Below are positions 31,869-41,002 of a stretch of 45,387 bases of DNA, in pieces. The position numbers and the translations under genes were made by a program. Every line of letters starts with the position of its first letter. Position 1 is the first letter of the stretch. Below the pieces are notes generated by a model. It was not told where the DNA came from, ran no database searches, and saw only the letters and a list, made by a program, of their open reading frames with translations. Source of the stretch: Candidatus Berkelbacteria bacterium (lineage in GTDB: Bacteria; Patescibacteriota; UBA1384; DTJR01); NCBI GenBank assembly GCA_026397175.1, contig JAPLVK010000018.1, forward strand, positions 7,413-52,799, read 5' to 3'.

Positions 31869-32342
31869 ATGTTGAGGAAGTTTCAAGACGAAGGAACATG
31901 TCCCGGATGTGAACATAGAACACAGATCTATCTCGTCGAGAGCGACTCTGTTCCAGGGGAACAGCAGACCTGGACCGAGGAAAAATGCACAGGGTGCGGA
32001 TTCGCGATCGAGAGCGACCGAACCTCGACGAATCCCACGACAATGCAATCATGGGCCGTAACGGAGGATCTTCGGAGAGAGCGGGTCCAATCTGCGATGG
32101 GCATCCTTCCATTCCTCCGGGAGCAACAGAAGCTTGAGGAGTTTGACGCCGAGGATGTCCGCCAAGCCGTTACTCGGCCTGCACGAAACGATTTTCCGCT
32201 CACGAAGCAGGAGTTTTCGTATCTCTACATCGCGCTCAAGGAACGCGAGTGCGAAGAAGAAGCAGCCGGCCGAACAAGCCAGTGTGTGCGTATCGCGCAA
32301 ATCCGGGCGGCCTTGATCCAGATCGAAGCGGAGTGGAAGTGA
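31869..32342 (+). CDS. Zinc-ribbon protein, 157 aa, GC-rich
   Basis: The start at 31869 is chosen over the GTG at 31860 because AAGAGGTGA lies at the right distance. Cys11-x2-Cys14 and Cys40-x2-Cys43 form a likely zinc ribbon (TCPGCEH and EEKCTGCGF), followed by TMQSWAVTEDLRRERV and a helical C-terminal domain. The first 75 residues are clearly related to the protein at 33569 (both have TEEKC..CGF, a Ser/Thr-Asn run and SWA). It probably binds nucleic acid or protein; function unknown. A strong palindromic terminator follows. Confidence 0.7.
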   Translation: MLRKFQDEGTCPGCEHRTQIYLVESDSVPGEQQTWTEEKCTGCGFAIESDRTSTNPTTMQSWAVTEDLRRERVQSAMGILPFLREQQKLEEFDAEDVRQAVTRPARNDFPLTKQEFSYLYIALKERECEEEAAGRTSQCVRIAQIRAALIQIEAEWK

Positions 32343-32376
32343 ATCGCTCCCGGACCTCCGGACCCAAAGAGATCTC

Positions 32377-32406
32377 AAAGGCCCTCGTCAATTGACGAGG
32401 GCCTTT
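32377..32406. terminator. Bidirectional intrinsic terminator
   Basis: A perfect 30-bp palindrome with arms AAAGGCCCTCGTCAA and TTGACGAGGGCCTTT. It lies between the convergent genes ending at 32342 (+) and 32427 (-) and can serve both, with A-rich and T-rich ends. Confidence 0.85.
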
Positions 32407-32426
32407 AATATTTGCCTAAAAATGAA

Positions 32427-33407
32427 TCAGGCAGCTTCTCCGGCCTGCTTCCATTCCTGGACAAGGGGCTGGATGGTCTCGAGGATCTTTTCGTGGATAT
32501 CGGGTCGGGCAATGACGAGCGGGATAGTGGCATCGAGCTCGTAACCGTTAAGAGAGTTACCCGTCGCGTCAGTGACAGTCAACCCGCAGCCAAGTGCGAT
32601 CGGAAGAACGCCGGCAATGTCATAGACCTCAAGCATTGCCTCTTTTTCAACACCATCGCTGCCTTTTGTTGACCAGAAATGCCGAAGGTCAACATAGGCA
32701 TCATATTCATTACGAATGATGTTGATGACATCCATGCTTGAGGCCCGGCAACCGTCATAAATCCTGAACTTCTGGTCAGCCAGGAGCTGCTCGACATCAC
32801 CCTTCTTGCGACGATGAGTATTGGAGTAGCCGATAACTAGGATGCGGTTGATCGAGTCCCCGTGAGTGTTCACGATACTCTTAGCTGGGAGCTCGGTTCG
32901 GTCTAATGTTACCAAGTACTGATCGTGTTCTATCAGTACTGCAGAATAAACCCTACCTTCACCGGGTGCATGATTGAGTAGGTAAACGGCGCTAGCGACA
33001 AGTGAGCCGAGATTCTTGGCCGAGAGAAGCGCCATCGAAACAGTGGATTGTGGGCGGTGCTTAATCGGTGATGAAAAACAGCGCTTAGCGTTGGTTGTCC
33101 CCTCAAGCTCATCACAGACGAGATACATCGGATTGTGGGTGGTGTTCTCGACCAACACCCTCGTGTAAGGGCGTAGTTCCGTTCGAATCGTTCCCTCAAA
33201 ATTGGGCAGGTAGTGGTCGATTGTCGTTAGCATAGTGTCACGGGCAAAGATGTCGAGAGTTGACGATTCATGACCTTTGTAGATATGGGTATCTACGATT
33301 TCGAAGTCGTGTCGAAGACCCAAAAGAGCATTCCCGACATCTTCGGTGACCGCGCGCAGTGCGGCCACATATTCCTGCCTGTCGCTGAATGACAGATGCC
33401 TCGCCAT
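32427..33407 (-). CDS. Inositol monophosphatase-like protein, GC-rich
   Basis: A 326-residue protein. The start is the third of three in-frame ATGs, chosen because AAGGAG directly abuts the first. CDELEGTTNAKR (residues 98-109) matches the DP[IL]DGTxN metal motif of the IMPase/FBPase superfamily, with the first Asp kept (Asp99), Pro replaced by Glu and the second Asp replaced by Glu102. VYDIAGVLPIALGCGLTVTD (261-280) matches the second WDxAAG...GG.VTD motif with Asp263. Glu87 may be the upstream metal ligand. A phosphatase of sugar or nucleotide phosphates is plausible, but the substitutions make activity uncertain. Confidence 0.7.
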   Translation of the reverse strand: MARHLSFSDRQEYVAALRAVTEDVGNALLGLRHDFEIVDTHIYKGHESSTLDIFARDTMLTTIDHYLPNFEGTIRTELRPYTRVLVENTTHNPMYLVCDELEGTTNAKRCFSSPIKHRPQSTVSMALLSAKNLGSLVASAVYLLNHAPGEGRVYSAVLIEHDQYLVTLDRTELPAKSIVNTHGDSINRILVIGYSNTHRRKKGDVEQLLADQKFRIYDGCRASSMDVINIIRNEYDAYVDLRHFWSTKGSDGVEKEAMLEVYDIAGVLPIALGCGLTVTDATGNSLNGYELDATIPLVIARPDIHEKILETIQPLVQEWKQAGEAA

Positions 33408-33466
33408 CTCCATCATCTCCTTAGGTGGTGTACCAGCAATGGTGTAAAAGTGCGATTCTTGACTAA

Positions 33467-33495
33467 TATCTACGCTTATATTTTTTTAAAGTCAA
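33467..33495 (-). promoter_or_regulatory. Sigma70-like promoter of the IMPase-like gene
   Basis: On the minus strand, TTGACT (33495-33490), 17 bp, TAGATA (33472-33467). It is divergent from the promoter at 33502, with only six bases between the two -35 boxes. Confidence 0.65.
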
Positions 33496-33501
33496 TGGTG
33501 C

Positions 33502-33530
33502 TTGACTTTTTAGGTTGATCGGTACATAAT
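33502..33530 (+). promoter_or_regulatory. Sigma70-like promoter of the 250-aa zinc-ribbon gene
   Basis: TTGACT (33502-33507), 17 bp, CATAAT (33525-33530), 38 bp before the chosen ATG at 33569. Confidence 0.65.
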
Positions 33531-33568
33531 CTGGCCAAATCGTACCTTGAATTAAGGAGATGACCAAG

Positions 33569-34321
33569 ATGCCGGAGAGAACATCGCTTGGGGTTGGCAA
33601 ATGCCCAAGGTGTGGTGGGGAGACCGAAAGAACGCATGTCGCAATTTTTCCGTTTGAAGATGACGAGCAGAGCTGTACAGAGGAAAAATGTAAGTGTGGT
33701 TTCTACATGGAAACCGCCCATAGTTCGTCGAATGCGATGACAACTCACAGTTGGGCCTGCGGAGACGATTTTCGAGAGAGGGCTTTGGCTCCGGTCAAGG
33801 AGTGCCTCTCCGATCTAATCAACCGCAAGGTCCAATATGGTGGGGATGTGCAAGCGCACGAGATTCTGGCAGCGCTTGGTGATCTGCCCAAGTCCAGATT
33901 CCCGTATGTTTATGTCTTTCTGGCACAAAAGTCGGCGCAAATCGAGGTTGACCATGCTTCGTTCATGGAAAACCAGATCGATCTTGCGAGAAGCCATCCG
34001 GAAGTGGGTTCATTTACCGATGATGAAGCCGCCTCGAGTGCTCGGGGCACCGCAGCTTTCGTTTCTGCTATCACCCAAGTTAGGGATCTGCTTCGGGGGA
34101 TCGAAGACGGCCCGCCGAGGTTCAAACTCAAGGTGATGACTAGTTTCGTGGACGACGACGAAAGACACTGCAATGTGCCTACAACCCTATTTTTTCAGGA
34201 CGACAACGAAGCGGGCGCGTATTCGCAGGCATTTGTGTGGATTCAGCAAAACCGTGCGGATATCAAAGCTGGCGCCGGAGAACAGGTTTGGATATCATCG
34301 GTCTTTACAGTGGTTGGTTAA
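33569..34321 (+). CDS. Zinc-ribbon protein, 250 aa, GC-rich
   Basis: The start at 33569 is chosen because AAGGAG abuts the earlier ATG at 33560. Cys12-x2-Cys15 and the Cys41/Cys43 pair (KCPRCGG and EEKCKCGF) resemble the zinc ribbon of the protein at 31869, including the following SSSNAMTTHSWACGDDF stretch. The 170-residue C-terminal part has a helical segment and then a beta-rich domain (FKLKVMTSFVDDDERH with CNVPTTLFFQ). No membrane segments. It has its own promoter and a strong terminator. No family recognised; function unknown. Confidence 0.7.
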   Translation: MPERTSLGVGKCPRCGGETERTHVAIFPFEDDEQSCTEEKCKCGFYMETAHSSSNAMTTHSWACGDDFRERALAPVKECLSDLINRKVQYGGDVQAHEILAALGDLPKSRFPYVYVFLAQKSAQIEVDHASFMENQIDLARSHPEVGSFTDDEAASSARGTAAFVSAITQVRDLLRGIEDGPPRFKLKVMTSFVDDDERHCNVPTTLFFQDDNEAGAYSQAFVWIQQNRADIKAGAGEQVWISSVFTVVG

Positions 34322-34347
34322 GCCACTTCAGCTCTCACAATTTTTTC

Positions 34348-34395
34348 GGGCCACCCTTAGTCCCGCCAACGGCGGGACGAAGGGTGGCCCTTTTT
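34348..34395 (+). terminator. Strong intrinsic terminator
   Basis: A stem of about 20 bp (GGGCCACCCTTAGTCCCGCC pairing with 34371-34390, imperfect only at the TTAGT/ACGAA segment), loop AAC, then TTTTT at 34391-34395. Confidence 0.9.
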
Positions 34396-34445
34396 CTTCT
34401 TGCAATTTCATCCTAAAATCTATAAATTTATGGTAGTAGGAAAAT

Positions 34446-35591
34446 ATGGCGGACAAAAAAATATTATTCGATGGGCGATTTCTCTCCTTATCTCACGCGG
34501 GGATCGGGCGGTATTCTTGTGAACTTTTAAAAAAACTGCTGCCCCTCGACATAGATCAAAAGTACATTTTGATAATTTTGCCCAGGACAAAGTTCGAAAA
34601 AGAACTGGCGCGAGCCCTAAGCGAGCGCAACAATCCGGTCGAAATTATCGAGATTGACGCCAAACATTATTCGGCTGCGGAGCAGTTTAAAATGCCGAAA
34701 CTGCTTTATGAGCTCAAGCCGGACTTGGTTCATTATCCGCATTTTAATCATCCAATTTTTTATAAAGGTCCGTTTGTCGTTACGATTCACGATTTGACTT
34801 TATCGCAATATGCCGAGCGCGGCAGTTTTCTAATGAGAACGGCTTATAATTTTGTGATAAAACACGCGGCCCAAAATTCCCTGAAAATTCTGACGGTTTC
34901 CGAGTTTGTCCGCAAAGAGCTAATCCGCGAATTTGATTTGGAGCAAAATAAAGTTGTTACGACTCATAACGGCATTGACGCAAAGTTTAAAAAAATCACC
35001 AACCCGAGAACCTTAAAAAAGGTAGAAAAATATGGTTTGACCAAGCCGTATATTTTGTCGGTTGGCCAATGGCGAAGTCACAAAAATTTGCTGCGACTCA
35101 CCGAGGCGTTTTCTCAAATCATCAAAGATCCCAAATTTAAAGATAAACTTGATTTAGTTTTTGCCGGTCGTGTTGATCCAAAATTCCCATATCTTCAACA
35201 AAAAATCGAGTCGCTTAATATCCAAAAATCGGTCAAATTTACGGGATTTATCGAGGATGACGATTTGCCAATTGTTTACAATAACGCACAGTTGTTTGCT
35301 TTTCCGTCGCTTTCGGAGGGGTTTGGGTTGCCGGCTTTGGAGGCGCAGGCCTGCGGCGTGGCGGTGGTTTCGTCAAACAAGACCTGTCTTCCGGAGGTCT
35401 GCGGTCAGGGAGCATATTATTTTAATCCCGAAAGTGTTAAGGATATGACGGCCAAGATTTATAGGACTCTAACAGATCAAAAATTTAAAAGAGATTTGAT
35501 TTTAAAAGGAGAAGAAAACGCCAAAAATTTCACTTGGGAAAAGACGGCGCAAAAAACCCTTGAAGTTTATCGAGGAATAGTGTACAAATAA
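34446..35591 (+). CDS. GT4-family glycosyltransferase
   Basis: A 381-residue GT-B enzyme: ILFDGRFLSLSHAGIGRYSC at the N-terminus, VVTIHDLTLSQYAERGSF, SVGQWRSHKNLLRL, and the sugar-nucleotide motif SEGFGLPALEAQACG followed by SSNKTCLPEVCG. It is less like the two GT4s at 15480 and 19413 than they are like each other. It is AT-rich like the host glycan genes and stands apart from the main locus. Probably cytoplasmic-face glycan assembly. Confidence 0.88.
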   Translation: MADKKILFDGRFLSLSHAGIGRYSCELLKKLLPLDIDQKYILIILPRTKFEKELARALSERNNPVEIIEIDAKHYSAAEQFKMPKLLYELKPDLVHYPHFNHPIFYKGPFVVTIHDLTLSQYAERGSFLMRTAYNFVIKHAAQNSLKILTVSEFVRKELIREFDLEQNKVVTTHNGIDAKFKKITNPRTLKKVEKYGLTKPYILSVGQWRSHKNLLRLTEAFSQIIKDPKFKDKLDLVFAGRVDPKFPYLQQKIESLNIQKSVKFTGFIEDDDLPIVYNNAQLFAFPSLSEGFGLPALEAQACGVAVVSSNKTCLPEVCGQGAYYFNPESVKDMTAKIYRTLTDQKFKRDLILKGEENAKNFTWEKTAQKTLEVYRGIVYK

Positions 35592-35782
35592 CTCATTAAA
35601 AGTTCGTAAAGTTTACCCGCCTGCAGAAGCTATGCTTCAAGCATTGCGGGCAGGTAAAGTTTTTAACCTGCCTGCCGGCAGGCAGGAGTTCATAAAGTAA
35701 CAATCCAATTCTTTGAAAATTTAAACATTGAAAATTATTTTTAAATTTTGAAATTTAAATTGTAAATTAATTTGGGGGATAT
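35592..35782. repeat. Mixed repeat block before hppA
   Basis: Contains AAAGTTCGTAAAGTT words of the 9-bp family, a perfect 20-bp palindrome CCTGCCTGCCGGCAGGCAGG (35667-35686), a CCCGCCTGC...GCGGGCAGG pairing (35619-35655) and an AT-rich run of AAATTTAAA-like words (35718-35770). The hppA promoter is not evident. Confidence 0.6.
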
Positions 35783-37777
35783 ATGTCCATAGAAAATATC
35801 GCGATATCTTTTGCACTTTTTTCTTCGCTTATTGCCATAATCTACGGGCTCTTAGTCAGCAAGTGGATTTTGTCAAAAAGTCCCGGAAATAAAAAAATGA
35901 TTGAGATCGCCCAGGCGATTCAAGAAGGCGCCTCGGCTTATTTGAATAGACAATACAAAACGGTTGCGATTGTGGCGGTGGTTTTGGCCGTAATTTTGTG
36001 GCTTGCGTTTGGATATGTAATGGCCGTCGGATTCTTAATCGGCGCTGTTTTATCGGCGCTTGCCGGTTATATCGGTATGAACATTTCGGTTCGCGCTAAT
36101 GTCAGAGTAGCGGAGGCGGCGCGCAATGGAATTAAAGAAGCGATGGATATTGCGTTTAAGGGCGGATCGGTAACTGGTCTACTGGTAGTTGGTCTCGGGT
36201 TGCTGGGAGTTGCCGGATTTTATGCCATCACGCGCGATCCGAAGGCCTTGATCGGACTCGGTTTCGGCGGATCTTTAATTTCGGTTTTTGCGCGCCTCGG
36301 TGGCGGAATTTTTACCAAAGCCGCCGATGTTGGCGCCGATTTGGTTGGAAAAGTTGAATCAAATATTCCCGAAGATGACCCGAGAAACCCGGCCGTGATT
36401 GCCGACAATGTCGGCGATAATGTCGGGGATTGTGCCGGAATGGCCGCCGATTTGTTTGAAACATACGCCGTTACTGCCATCGCCGCCATGCTTTTGGGCT
36501 CTTTAATTTTCAGCGGTTCGGGCGAAGCGATTATCTACCCAATTGTCTTGGGTAGTGTCTCGATTTTGGCTTCAATTATCGGAACATTTTTTGTCCGCTT
36601 GAGCGGCGAAAAAATCATGGGCGCCTTGTACAAGGGTTTGGCGGCGGCCGCAATTGTGGCGGCAATCGCGTTTTATTTTGTGACAAATTGGATTATGGTA
36701 GATCACAATCCGATATCTCTTTTCTACTGCGCTTTAATCGGTCTTGCGGTTACCGCGGCCATGTTTGTGATCACCGAGTACTTTACCTCAACCAGCTTCG
36801 CGCCGGTTAAAGGAATCGCCAAGGCCTCGACCACCGGACACGGCACAAATATAATTGCCGGGCTGGCCGTCTCGATGAAATCAACCGTTTGGCCGGTTTT
36901 GGTAATTGCTTTTGGCATCATCGGTGCGTTTGAGCTTTCCGGAATTTACGGCGTTGCCGTAGCGGCGTTTGCGATGCTTTCGATGACCGGAATTGTGGTG
37001 GCCATTGACGCATACGGGCCGATTACCGATAATGCCGGTGGGATTGCGGAGATGGCCGGGATGCCGGAGAAAGTGCGAAATGTGACTGATCCGCTGGATG
37101 CGGTTGGAAACACCACCAAGGCCGTTACAAAGGGCTACGCCATCGCTTCGGCGGGACTCGCGGCCATCGTTTTGTTTTCATCTTACACGGAGGAAATTGC
37201 CAATTTGGGAAAAACAATGGTCTTTTCGCTTTCCGATCCAAAAGTTCTAGTCGGATTATTTATCGGAGGACTTTTGCCTTTCTGGTTTGCGGCTTTATCA
37301 ATGGAAGCGGTTGGAAAAGCGGCCGGCGCGGTTGTCGAGGAAGTTAGGCGCCAGTTTAGAACGATTAAAGGAATTATGGAAGGAACGGCTAAGCCGGATT
37401 ATTCCAGGGCGGTTGATCTTGTTACCAGATCGGCTATCAAGCAGATGATTTACCCAGCGCTTTTGCCGGTTTTGCTCCCAATCGCGGTCGGCTTTATTTT
37501 GGGGCCAGTGGCATTAGGGGGTGTTCTGGTTGGATCAATCGTAACCGGAATTTTCGTGGCGATTTCGATGACCTCGGGCGGAGCGGCGTGGGATAATGCC
37601 AAGAAATTTATTGAATCTGGAAATTACGGCGGTAAGGGAAGCGATGCGCATAAAGCGGCAGTCACCGGCGACACCGTTGGCGACCCCTACAAAGACACGG
37701 CCGGTCCGGCGATCAACCCGATGATCAAGATCCTCAACATCATCGCATTATTGTTAGTTAAATTCATAGTTAAATAA
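35783..37777 (+). CDS. hppA: Membrane-bound proton-translocating pyrophosphatase
   Basis: A 664-residue protein with about 15-16 helices. It couples PPi hydrolysis to H+ export. Signatures: [20 protein letters not shown] (182-201), the [20 protein letters not shown] block (207-226), [15 protein letters not shown] (412-426) and the C-terminal [20 protein letters not shown] block. [10 protein letters not shown] has Lys446 and Thr449, the pair known to mark K+-independent H+-PPases rather than K+-dependent Na+/H+ types. It is monocistronic, between repeat blocks. It recovers energy from PPi released in biosynthesis, which suits a fermentative reduced-genome cell. Confidence 0.97.
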   Translation: MSIENIAISFALFSSLIAIIYGLLVSKWILSKSPGNKKMIEIAQAIQEGASAYLNRQYKTVAIVAVVLAVILWLAFGYVMAVGFLIGAVLSALAGYIGMNISVRANVRVAEAARNGIKEAMDIAFKGGSVTGLLVVGLGLLGVAGFYAITRDPKALIGLGFGGSLISVFARLGGGIFTKAADVGADLVGKVESNIPEDDPRNPAVIADNVGDNVGDCAGMAADLFETYAVTAIAAMLLGSLIFSGSGEAIIYPIVLGSVSILASIIGTFFVRLSGEKIMGALYKGLAAAAIVAAIAFYFVTNWIMVDHNPISLFYCALIGLAVTAAMFVITEYFTSTSFAPVKGIAKASTTGHGTNIIAGLAVSMKSTVWPVLVIAFGIIGAFELSGIYGVAVAAFAMLSMTGIVVAIDAYGPITDNAGGIAEMAGMPEKVRNVTDPLDAVGNTTKAVTKGYAIASAGLAAIVLFSSYTEEIANLGKTMVFSLSDPKVLVGLFIGGLLPFWFAALSMEAVGKAAGAVVEEVRRQFRTIKGIMEGTAKPDYSRAVDLVTRSAIKQMIYPALLPVLLPIAVGFILGPVALGGVLVGSIVTGIFVAISMTSGGAAWDNAKKFIESGNYGGKGSDAHKAAVTGDTVGDPYKDTAGPAINPMIKILNIIALLLVKFIVK

Positions 37778-37787
37778 AGACAAATAG

Positions 37788-37871
37788 TTCTTAAAGTTTA
37801 TAAAGTTCTTAAAGTTCGTAAAGTTAATGACTTAATACTTTATAAACTTTCTACTTTATGAACTTTATAAC
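37788..37871. repeat. 9-bp-period inverted array
   Basis: AAAGTTNNN nonamers (AAAGTTTAT, AAAGTTCTT, AAAGTTCGT, AAAGTTAAT) on the left, and the complementary ACTTT words of the same spacing on the right (37837-37871), between hppA and the next gene. Confidence 0.75.
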
Positions 37872-37879
37872 TATCAATC

Positions 37880-38125
37880 ATGAACCCATCCTTTCTAACT
37901 TCCGAAAAACCCTTGCGGGTTGAGATTGAAAAAATTGAGAACTCTCAAGTAAAACTTGTATTTTCCGATCACCAAAGTGTTTTAATAAGTATCAAATTTA
38001 TTCCAAAAAACGCTAAAGTGGGGGATGTGCTATATTTAAATTTGATGAGTGATAGCGATTTAAAATTGACCAGACAACAGATTGCTGGAGATGTATTGGC
38101 TGAAATTTTGGGGCAAAAAAAATGA
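37880..38125 (+). CDS. Small DUF3006-like protein
   Basis: 81 residues. EIEKIENSQVKLVFSDHQSV followed by KFIPKNAKVGDVLYL resembles the small beta-barrel DUF3006 proteins (for example D.xEGD.AVVEL...P..AKEGDVL). A short helical tail (TRQQIAGDVLAEILG) follows. No signal peptide. It overlaps the VanW gene by ATGA and is the first gene of the VanW-deacetylase operon. Function unknown. Confidence 0.55.
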   Translation: MNPSFLTSEKPLRVEIEKIENSQVKLVFSDHQSVLISIKFIPKNAKVGDVLYLNLMSDSDLKLTRQQIAGDVLAEILGQKK

Positions 38126-40014
38126 AAGCAACTAAAACAATTCGCGAAAAATTGAGCAAAATCCGCCAGAAGACACGGTTTTTTTTGTATATTTTTGCCG
38201 TTTCTTTGGTTGGGCTCGCTGGCGTTTTTATCGCTTATCAAAAATCATATTCGAACAAAGCCCTCCTGAACACTTATATTTTAGACGAAAAAATTGCCGG
38301 GCAAAATCAAGATCAAATCAAAAGCGCCGTTGCAAAAATTTATGATAAATCAAAGGGCTCTAAAATTAAATTGGTGAACACCGATAAATCGTGGGAGATT
38401 TCTTTTGAGGACTCAAATTGGAAATTAGACGAAGCAAAAACCGCGCAAGAAATTTTTAACTACGGTCATTCCTCAAGTCATCTTAAAAACTTTATCTCCA
38501 CGCTGCAATCGGCTGTTTTAAAAAAACATTTTACGCCGGCATATTCCTTTAACGAGGACTTTGTCCAAATATGGCTTGATTCGGTTAACTCTCAAATCGG
38601 AAAACCCAAAAAAGAAGCCAACATTCAAATCAAAGGCGACGAGATTACAATTATCAATCCGGAGGCGGGCAAGACGATTAACGAAGATCAAATTAAAGAA
38701 AAAATCATCGCCGCATTTTCGCTGAAAGAAAATAATGAAATCAAAATTGAGGTTGTCAACGATGAACCGACCATAACGGCCGATGAGGCCAAAGCCCTGG
38801 CAGATAAAGCCAAGGAATTAACCAAAGATGACTTTGAAATTGTCGGACCAAATTCCTCGGCAAATTTGACAAAAAAAACACTCGGGTTATCAATTGAACT
38901 CAAAAGGAAATCGACTGATAAGAAGGGTTTTCTCGGGAAAAAATCACTGGGTGAGGTTTTTGTTTCTTTTTCGCGCGATAAAATCAGTGGCTTTCTGGAT
39001 CAAAATTTGGATGATTTAAACATAAAAGCGCAAGATGCAAAATTCACAATTTCAAACGGTAATATCACCTTAAAAAGTCCGTCAAAAGATGGCCGGGCGA
39101 TTGAGGTGGATCAATCAATTGATAAAATTATCGGAATTTTAGAGACGGGCCAAGAGAAAAAAATTGAGCTTCCATCCAAAGCGCAAGAGGCCTCGATAAA
39201 AGCGCAAACAGCCGGCGATATTGAGAAAATCGGAATTAAAGAATTGATCGGAACAGCCACGACTGATTTTCGAAAAAGTCCTTCAAATCGTATTCACAAT
39301 ATCGAAACCGGCGTTCAGCTCATTTCCGGATCAACAATCAAACCGGGCGATGAGTTTTCGACACTTTCTCGGCTTGGAAAAATTGATCAAAGCACCGGAT
39401 TTTTGCCCGAGCTTGTGATCAAAGAAGACAAGACCATTCCTGAATTTGGCGGGGGACTTTGTCAGGTTTCAACCACGCTTTTTAGATCCGCCATGAATTC
39501 GGGGCTTAAAATCACGGCGAGGCAAAATCACTCTTATCGGGTCAGCTACTATGAGCCGCCGGTGGGGATGGACGCAACCATTTATTATCCGAGTCCCGAT
39601 TTTAAATTCATCAATACTACCAATTCCTATATTTTGATTAACGGGCATATTGACGGGACTAGAATCACATTTGATTTTTATGGAACCAAAGACGGCCGGG
39701 TTGTCGAGACAACCGATCCGGTGTCGTATGATGTTATTTCCCCGCCAGATCCAATTTATACCGACGATCCATCGCTGGCGCCGGGCGAGGTAAAATTGAC
39801 TGACCACGCGCACGCCGGCGCCAAAGCATATTTTTATTATCGAGTCCGCAAGGATGGTAAACTAATTGAAGATGATAAATTTGTTTCGTCTTATGTCGCC
39901 TGGCCGGCAAAGTATTTGCGAGGGCCGGGAACCCCCGAGCAGCAAGACCCCCAACCGCAAGATCAATCAACGCCACAGCCCGCAGCGGCGCCGGCTGCGA
40001 GTCAAACCCCATGA
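38122..40014 (+). CDS. VanW-family protein with peptidoglycan-binding-like domains
   Basis: A 630-residue protein with an N-terminal membrane anchor (about 15-36). Residues 45-360 contain repeats of the PG_binding_4/YoaR-type extracellular fold (NPEAGKTINEDQIKEKI and SPSKDGRAIEVDQSIDKII are equivalent segments). Residues 370-520 are the VanW domain: NIETGVQLISGSTIKPGDEF, EFGGGLCQVSTTLFR and GMDATIYYPSPDFKF. A Pro/Gln/Ala-rich tail follows. VanW proteins are linked to cell-wall metabolism, with biochemical function unclear. It overlaps the deacetylase gene by ATGA. Confidence 0.92.
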   Translation: MKATKTIREKLSKIRQKTRFFLYIFAVSLVGLAGVFIAYQKSYSNKALLNTYILDEKIAGQNQDQIKSAVAKIYDKSKGSKIKLVNTDKSWEISFEDSNWKLDEAKTAQEIFNYGHSSSHLKNFISTLQSAVLKKHFTPAYSFNEDFVQIWLDSVNSQIGKPKKEANIQIKGDEITIINPEAGKTINEDQIKEKIIAAFSLKENNEIKIEVVNDEPTITADEAKALADKAKELTKDDFEIVGPNSSANLTKKTLGLSIELKRKSTDKKGFLGKKSLGEVFVSFSRDKISGFLDQNLDDLNIKAQDAKFTISNGNITLKSPSKDGRAIEVDQSIDKIIGILETGQEKKIELPSKAQEASIKAQTAGDIEKIGIKELIGTATTDFRKSPSNRIHNIETGVQLISGSTIKPGDEFSTLSRLGKIDQSTGFLPELVIKEDKTIPEFGGGLCQVSTTLFRSAMNSGLKITARQNHSYRVSYYEPPVGMDATIYYPSPDFKFINTTNSYILINGHIDGTRITFDFYGTKDGRVVETTDPVSYDVISPPDPIYTDDPSLAPGEVKLTDHAHAGAKAYFYYRVRKDGKLIEDDKFVSSYVAWPAKYLRGPGTPEQQDPQPQDQSTPQPAAAPAASQTP

Positions 40015-40865
40015 AAATTAAACAAAAGAAAAACATCTTTTTAATTAAGATCGTCATGATCTTTTTTCTTGTGATTTTTTTGGTTTGGTTTTTTGCAAAC
40101 AGGCAAAAACCGGTTTTAACCGGCGGGATGTCGTTTACAAATATTGAAATTACTACAACGGCAAAAGCCGAACCGACACAGGAAAGCACGCTGTCGCCAA
40201 ACGAGACGATTCAAGCGGCGGTTTTGATGTACCATCATACTGGAGATTTGCCCGAAGGTGCCGATGATATTAGAAAAGGGCTGACGGTTTCCGGAAAAAC
40301 ATTTGATAGTGAAATGAAAAAGTTAAAAGACGGCGGATACAATGTCATGACTTTAAATGAGCTTTACAACAAAATTTCAACCGGCGTACCGGACAAAGCG
40401 GTGGTGCTGACATTTGACGATGGATACGATGATAATTCCACGGTGGCAGAGCCCATTTTGCAAAAATACGGATTCCACGGAACATTTTTTATTATAACCG
40501 GCAAAGTCGGTATGGCGGAATATATGAGCGAGGACCAGATCAAGGACTTGGCGAAAGCGGGAAATGAAATCGGCTCGCACACGGTCCACCACATTGACTT
40601 AAGTACGGTGCAAGGAACGACTTTAAATAATGAAATTAAAGATTCAAAGACATATTTGGAAAAATTGACTGGCCTAACCGTTGAAACTTTTTGCTATCCG
40701 TCAGGCAAATTTTCAGACGAAGCGAAAGCGGATTTATTGCGCGACGGTTACAAAATTGCCGTCACAACCGAAGCGTCAAAGGGTGTTTTCTCAACAGGTG
40801 ATTTGTTCGAAATCCCAAGATATCGAGTAAATCCCGGAAGTTCTCTAAGTTTTTTGGGGAAATGA
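40011..40865 (+). CDS. Polysaccharide deacetylase (NodB domain)
   Basis: 284 residues with an N-terminal signal anchor (10-28). The NodB homology motifs are intact: TFDDGYDD (134-141, Asp136/Asp137), the metal-binding SHTVHH (His190 and His194), and FCYPSGKF (228-234). A GTFFIITGKVG strand lies between them. It should remove N-acetyl groups from peptidoglycan or surface polysaccharide outside the membrane. Co-translated with the VanW protein, so a wall-modifying function is likely. Confidence 0.92.
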   Translation: MKIKQKKNIFLIKIVMIFFLVIFLVWFFANRQKPVLTGGMSFTNIEITTTAKAEPTQESTLSPNETIQAAVLMYHHTGDLPEGADDIRKGLTVSGKTFDSEMKKLKDGGYNVMTLNELYNKISTGVPDKAVVLTFDDGYDDNSTVAEPILQKYGFHGTFFIITGKVGMAEYMSEDQIKDLAKAGNEIGSHTVHHIDLSTVQGTTLNNEIKDSKTYLEKLTGLTVETFCYPSGKFSDEAKADLLRDGYKIAVTTEASKGVFSTGDLFEIPRYRVNPGSSLSFLGK

Positions 40866-40875
40866 TACTCATGTC

Positions 40876-40896
40876 ATCCCGCACTTGATGCGGGAT
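40876..40896. repeat. Short palindromic intergenic repeat
   Basis: ATCCCGCA and TGCGGGAT (40876-40883 and 40889-40896) flank CTTGA. The CATCCCGCACTTGATGCGGG word is a common type of intergenic repeat and has no visible link to the neighbouring genes. Confidence 0.6.
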
Positions 40897-40903
40897 CCAT
40901 TGT

Positions 40904-40973
40904 TTAAAAGACGAAGGCCCGGCCCCGCGCTTCCATGTCTGTCGAGCAGATATGGATATACGCGGGCCGGGCC
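40904..40973 (-). terminator. Terminator of the pilin-like gene
   Basis: On the minus strand a GC-rich stem CGCGGGCCGGGCC (40961-40973) with GGCCCGGCCCCGCG (40916-40929) is followed by TTCGTCTTTT (40914-40905). It ends the gene at 41003-41533. Confidence 0.7.
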
Positions 40974-41002
40974 GGGGAAGACGAGCGTGACAAAGGGTTG
41001 GG

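Noticed and set aside
35667-35686. Palindrome as a terminator of the GT4 gene
   Set aside because: No T-run follows and the same GC-rich word type recurs near 28132, so a dispersed repeat is more likely.
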